In this document: piece after piece, positions 31,125-32,024 of the stretch
Layout: each line of letters opens with the position of its first letter
Numbering within the stretch: the first letter of the stretch is position 1
DNA from: Collinsella sp. UBA6357
GTDB taxonomy: Bacteria > Actinomycetota > Coriobacteriia > Coriobacteriales > Coriobacteriaceae
Assembly: GCA_002437815.1 (NCBI GenBank)
Contig: DJRP01000024.1
Coordinates: forward strand, 1 to 32,024
Reading direction: 5' to 3'
DNA length: 32,024 nt
Notes under the pieces: generated by a model
Told to the model about the DNA's origin: nothing
Databases searched by the model: none
Seen by the model: the letters and a program-made list of their open reading frames with translations, nothing else
Position numbers and translations under genes: made by a program

Positions 31125-31134
31125 GATAGCTATC
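31125..31134. promoter_or_regulatory. GATAGCTATC palindrome, possible operator
   Basis: This perfect 10-base palindrome lies 15 bases upstream of the LysR start codon, followed by related GATA sequences (CTATC, CGATAAC) to 31148. It may be part of the LysR autoregulatory site. Confidence 0.35.
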
Positions 31135-31169
31135 TATCAAAACGATAACAGGCTAACGCATTTAAGTGA

Positions 31170-31198
31170 TTGACGATAGGGGTGGGCGCTCGTACTAT
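31170..31198 (+). promoter_or_regulatory. Promoter of the O-acetylhomoserine sulfhydrylase gene
   Basis: -35 TTGACG (31170-31175) and -10 TACTAT (31193-31198) have a 17-base spacer. The leader contains a hairpin CGGACG/CGTCCG (31230-31252) just before the AAAAGGAG ribosome-binding site. No SAM riboswitch is recognised. Confidence 0.7.
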
Positions 31199-31267
31199 TC
31201 TAATCACACAAAGCCGATAGGTAATTTGACGGACGGCTTCGCGGCTCGTCCGGAAAAGGAGAACATC

Positions 31268-32024
31268 ATGAGCCAGTTTGTTAACAACCCCGAGCACACC
31301 TTTGGTTTCGACACCCTGCAGCTGCACGTTGGCCAGGAGAGCGCCGATCCCGCGTCCGACTCCCGCGCCGTGCCGATCTACCAGACCACGTCCTATGTCT
31401 TCCGTAACTCTCAGCACGCCGCCGATCGCTTTGGTCTTGCCGACGCCGGTAACATCTACGGTCGTCTGACCAACTCGACCCAGGGCGTCTTCGAGGACCG
31501 CATCGCTGCTCTCGAGGGCGGCGTGGCCGGCCTGGCCGTCGCCTCCGGCGCCGCTGCGATCACCTATACCCTGCAGGCGCTTGCCCAGGCCGGCGACCAT
31601 GTGGTGGCCCAGAAGACCATCTACGGCGGTTCCTACAACCTGCTCGAGCATACGCTGTCCCAGTTTGGTGTCGAGACCACCTTCGTGGATGCCCACGATC
31701 TCGAGGAGGTCGAGGGTGCCATCAAGGAGAACACCACGGTCATCTACCTCGAGACCCTTGGCAACCCCAACTCCGATATCCCCAACATCGACGCCATCTC
31801 CGAGATCGCCAAGAAGCACGGCCTGCCCGTCGTCGTCGACAACACCTTCGGCACCCCGTACCTTTTCCGTCCGCTCGAGCACGGCGCGAACATCGTCGTC
31901 CACTCCGCGACCAAATTTATCGGTGGCCACGGCTCCTCGCTCGGCGGCGTGATCGTCGATGGCGGCAACTTCGACTGGAAGGCGAGCGGCAAGTACACCC
32001 AGATCGCCGATCCCAACCCCAGCT
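31268..32024 (+). CDS. O-acetylhomoserine/O-acetylserine sulfhydrylase (5' end, partial)
   Basis: This PLP-dependent Cys/Met metabolism enzyme makes homocysteine or methionine precursors from O-acetylhomoserine and sulfide. The first 252 codons are in the window. Characteristic segments are FDTLQLHVGQESADPASDSRAVPIYQTTSYVF, NIYGRLTNSTQGVFEDRIAALEGG and VVDNTFGTPYLFRP. The PLP lysine is Lys216 in HSATKFIGGHGSS. AAAAGGAG precedes the ATG at 31268. The protein runs off the window end. MetY-type sulfhydrylase is more likely than cystathionine gamma-synthase because of the GGHGSSLGGVIVDGG block, but this is family-level recognition. The divergent LysR regulator probably controls it. Confidence 0.92.
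   Translation, partial: MSQFVNNPEHTFGFDTLQLHVGQESADPASDSRAVPIYQTTSYVFRNSQHAADRFGLADAGNIYGRLTNSTQGVFEDRIAALEGGVAGLAVASGAAAITYTLQALAQAGDHVVAQKTIYGGSYNLLEHTLSQFGVETTFVDAHDLEEVEGAIKENTTVIYLETLGNPNSDIPNIDAISEIAKKHGLPVVVDNTFGTPYLFRPLEHGANIVVHSATKFIGGHGSSLGGVIVDGGNFDWKASGKYTQIADPNPS

Overview
The window looks like a chromosomal segment of a high-GC, anaerobic Gram-positive bacterium, most likely an actinobacterium of class Coriobacteriia close to Collinsella. This rests on GC-rich codon use, the gap-pgk-tpiA-gpmI-secG order, a class III (oxygen-sensitive) ribonucleotide reductase, a Tat-type lipoprotein OppA and the absence of respiratory genes. The genus is inference; no 16S or marker search was possible.

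Layout. 1-4560: glycolytic genes gap (3' end only), pgk, tpiA and gpmI, then secG, separated by three intrinsic terminators. 4562-10710: a complete oligopeptide ABC importer, oppA-B-C-D-F. 10711-11298: a gene-free block with long nested palindromes. 11299-15461: tRNA-Leu, a PAS-GAF-PP2C phosphatase followed by a STAS-histidine-kinase-like ATPase fusion (a partner-switching pair), then tRNA-Gly, Cys, Gly, Gly and Val. 15462-18993: a regulatory region with an NrdR box, then nrdD and nrdG. 19057-20731: folE, an HD-domain hydrolase and folB. 20761-23286 (minus): a secreted repeat-rich surface protein and a YgjP-type zinc metallohydrolase. 23416-24477: a D-Ala-D-X ligase whose omega loop resembles VanA. 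24521-25534 (minus): an M19 dipeptidase. 25667-27498: a SlyD-like FKBP, a UreE-like protein and a Cof-type HAD phosphatase. 27495-31109 (minus): a PerR/Fur regulator, acylphosphatase, a Gfo/Idh/MocA oxidoreductase, RNase HI and a LysR regulator. 31268-end: the start of an O-acetylhomoserine sulfhydrylase gene divergent from the LysR gene.

Most of the window is core metabolism. The points I would look at again are: the VanA-like ligase next to an M19 dipeptidase; the STAS-ATPase fusion beside a sensor phosphatase with no sigma factor gene in view; the SlyD-UreE pair with no urease genes nearby; the HD hydrolase exactly where folate synthesis needs a phosphatase; a set of long nested palindromes lacking U-tracts; a shared promoter motif before three tRNA loci; and Fur/PerR and NrdR operator candidates. 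I found no CRISPR array, prophage, insertion sequence or rRNA gene.
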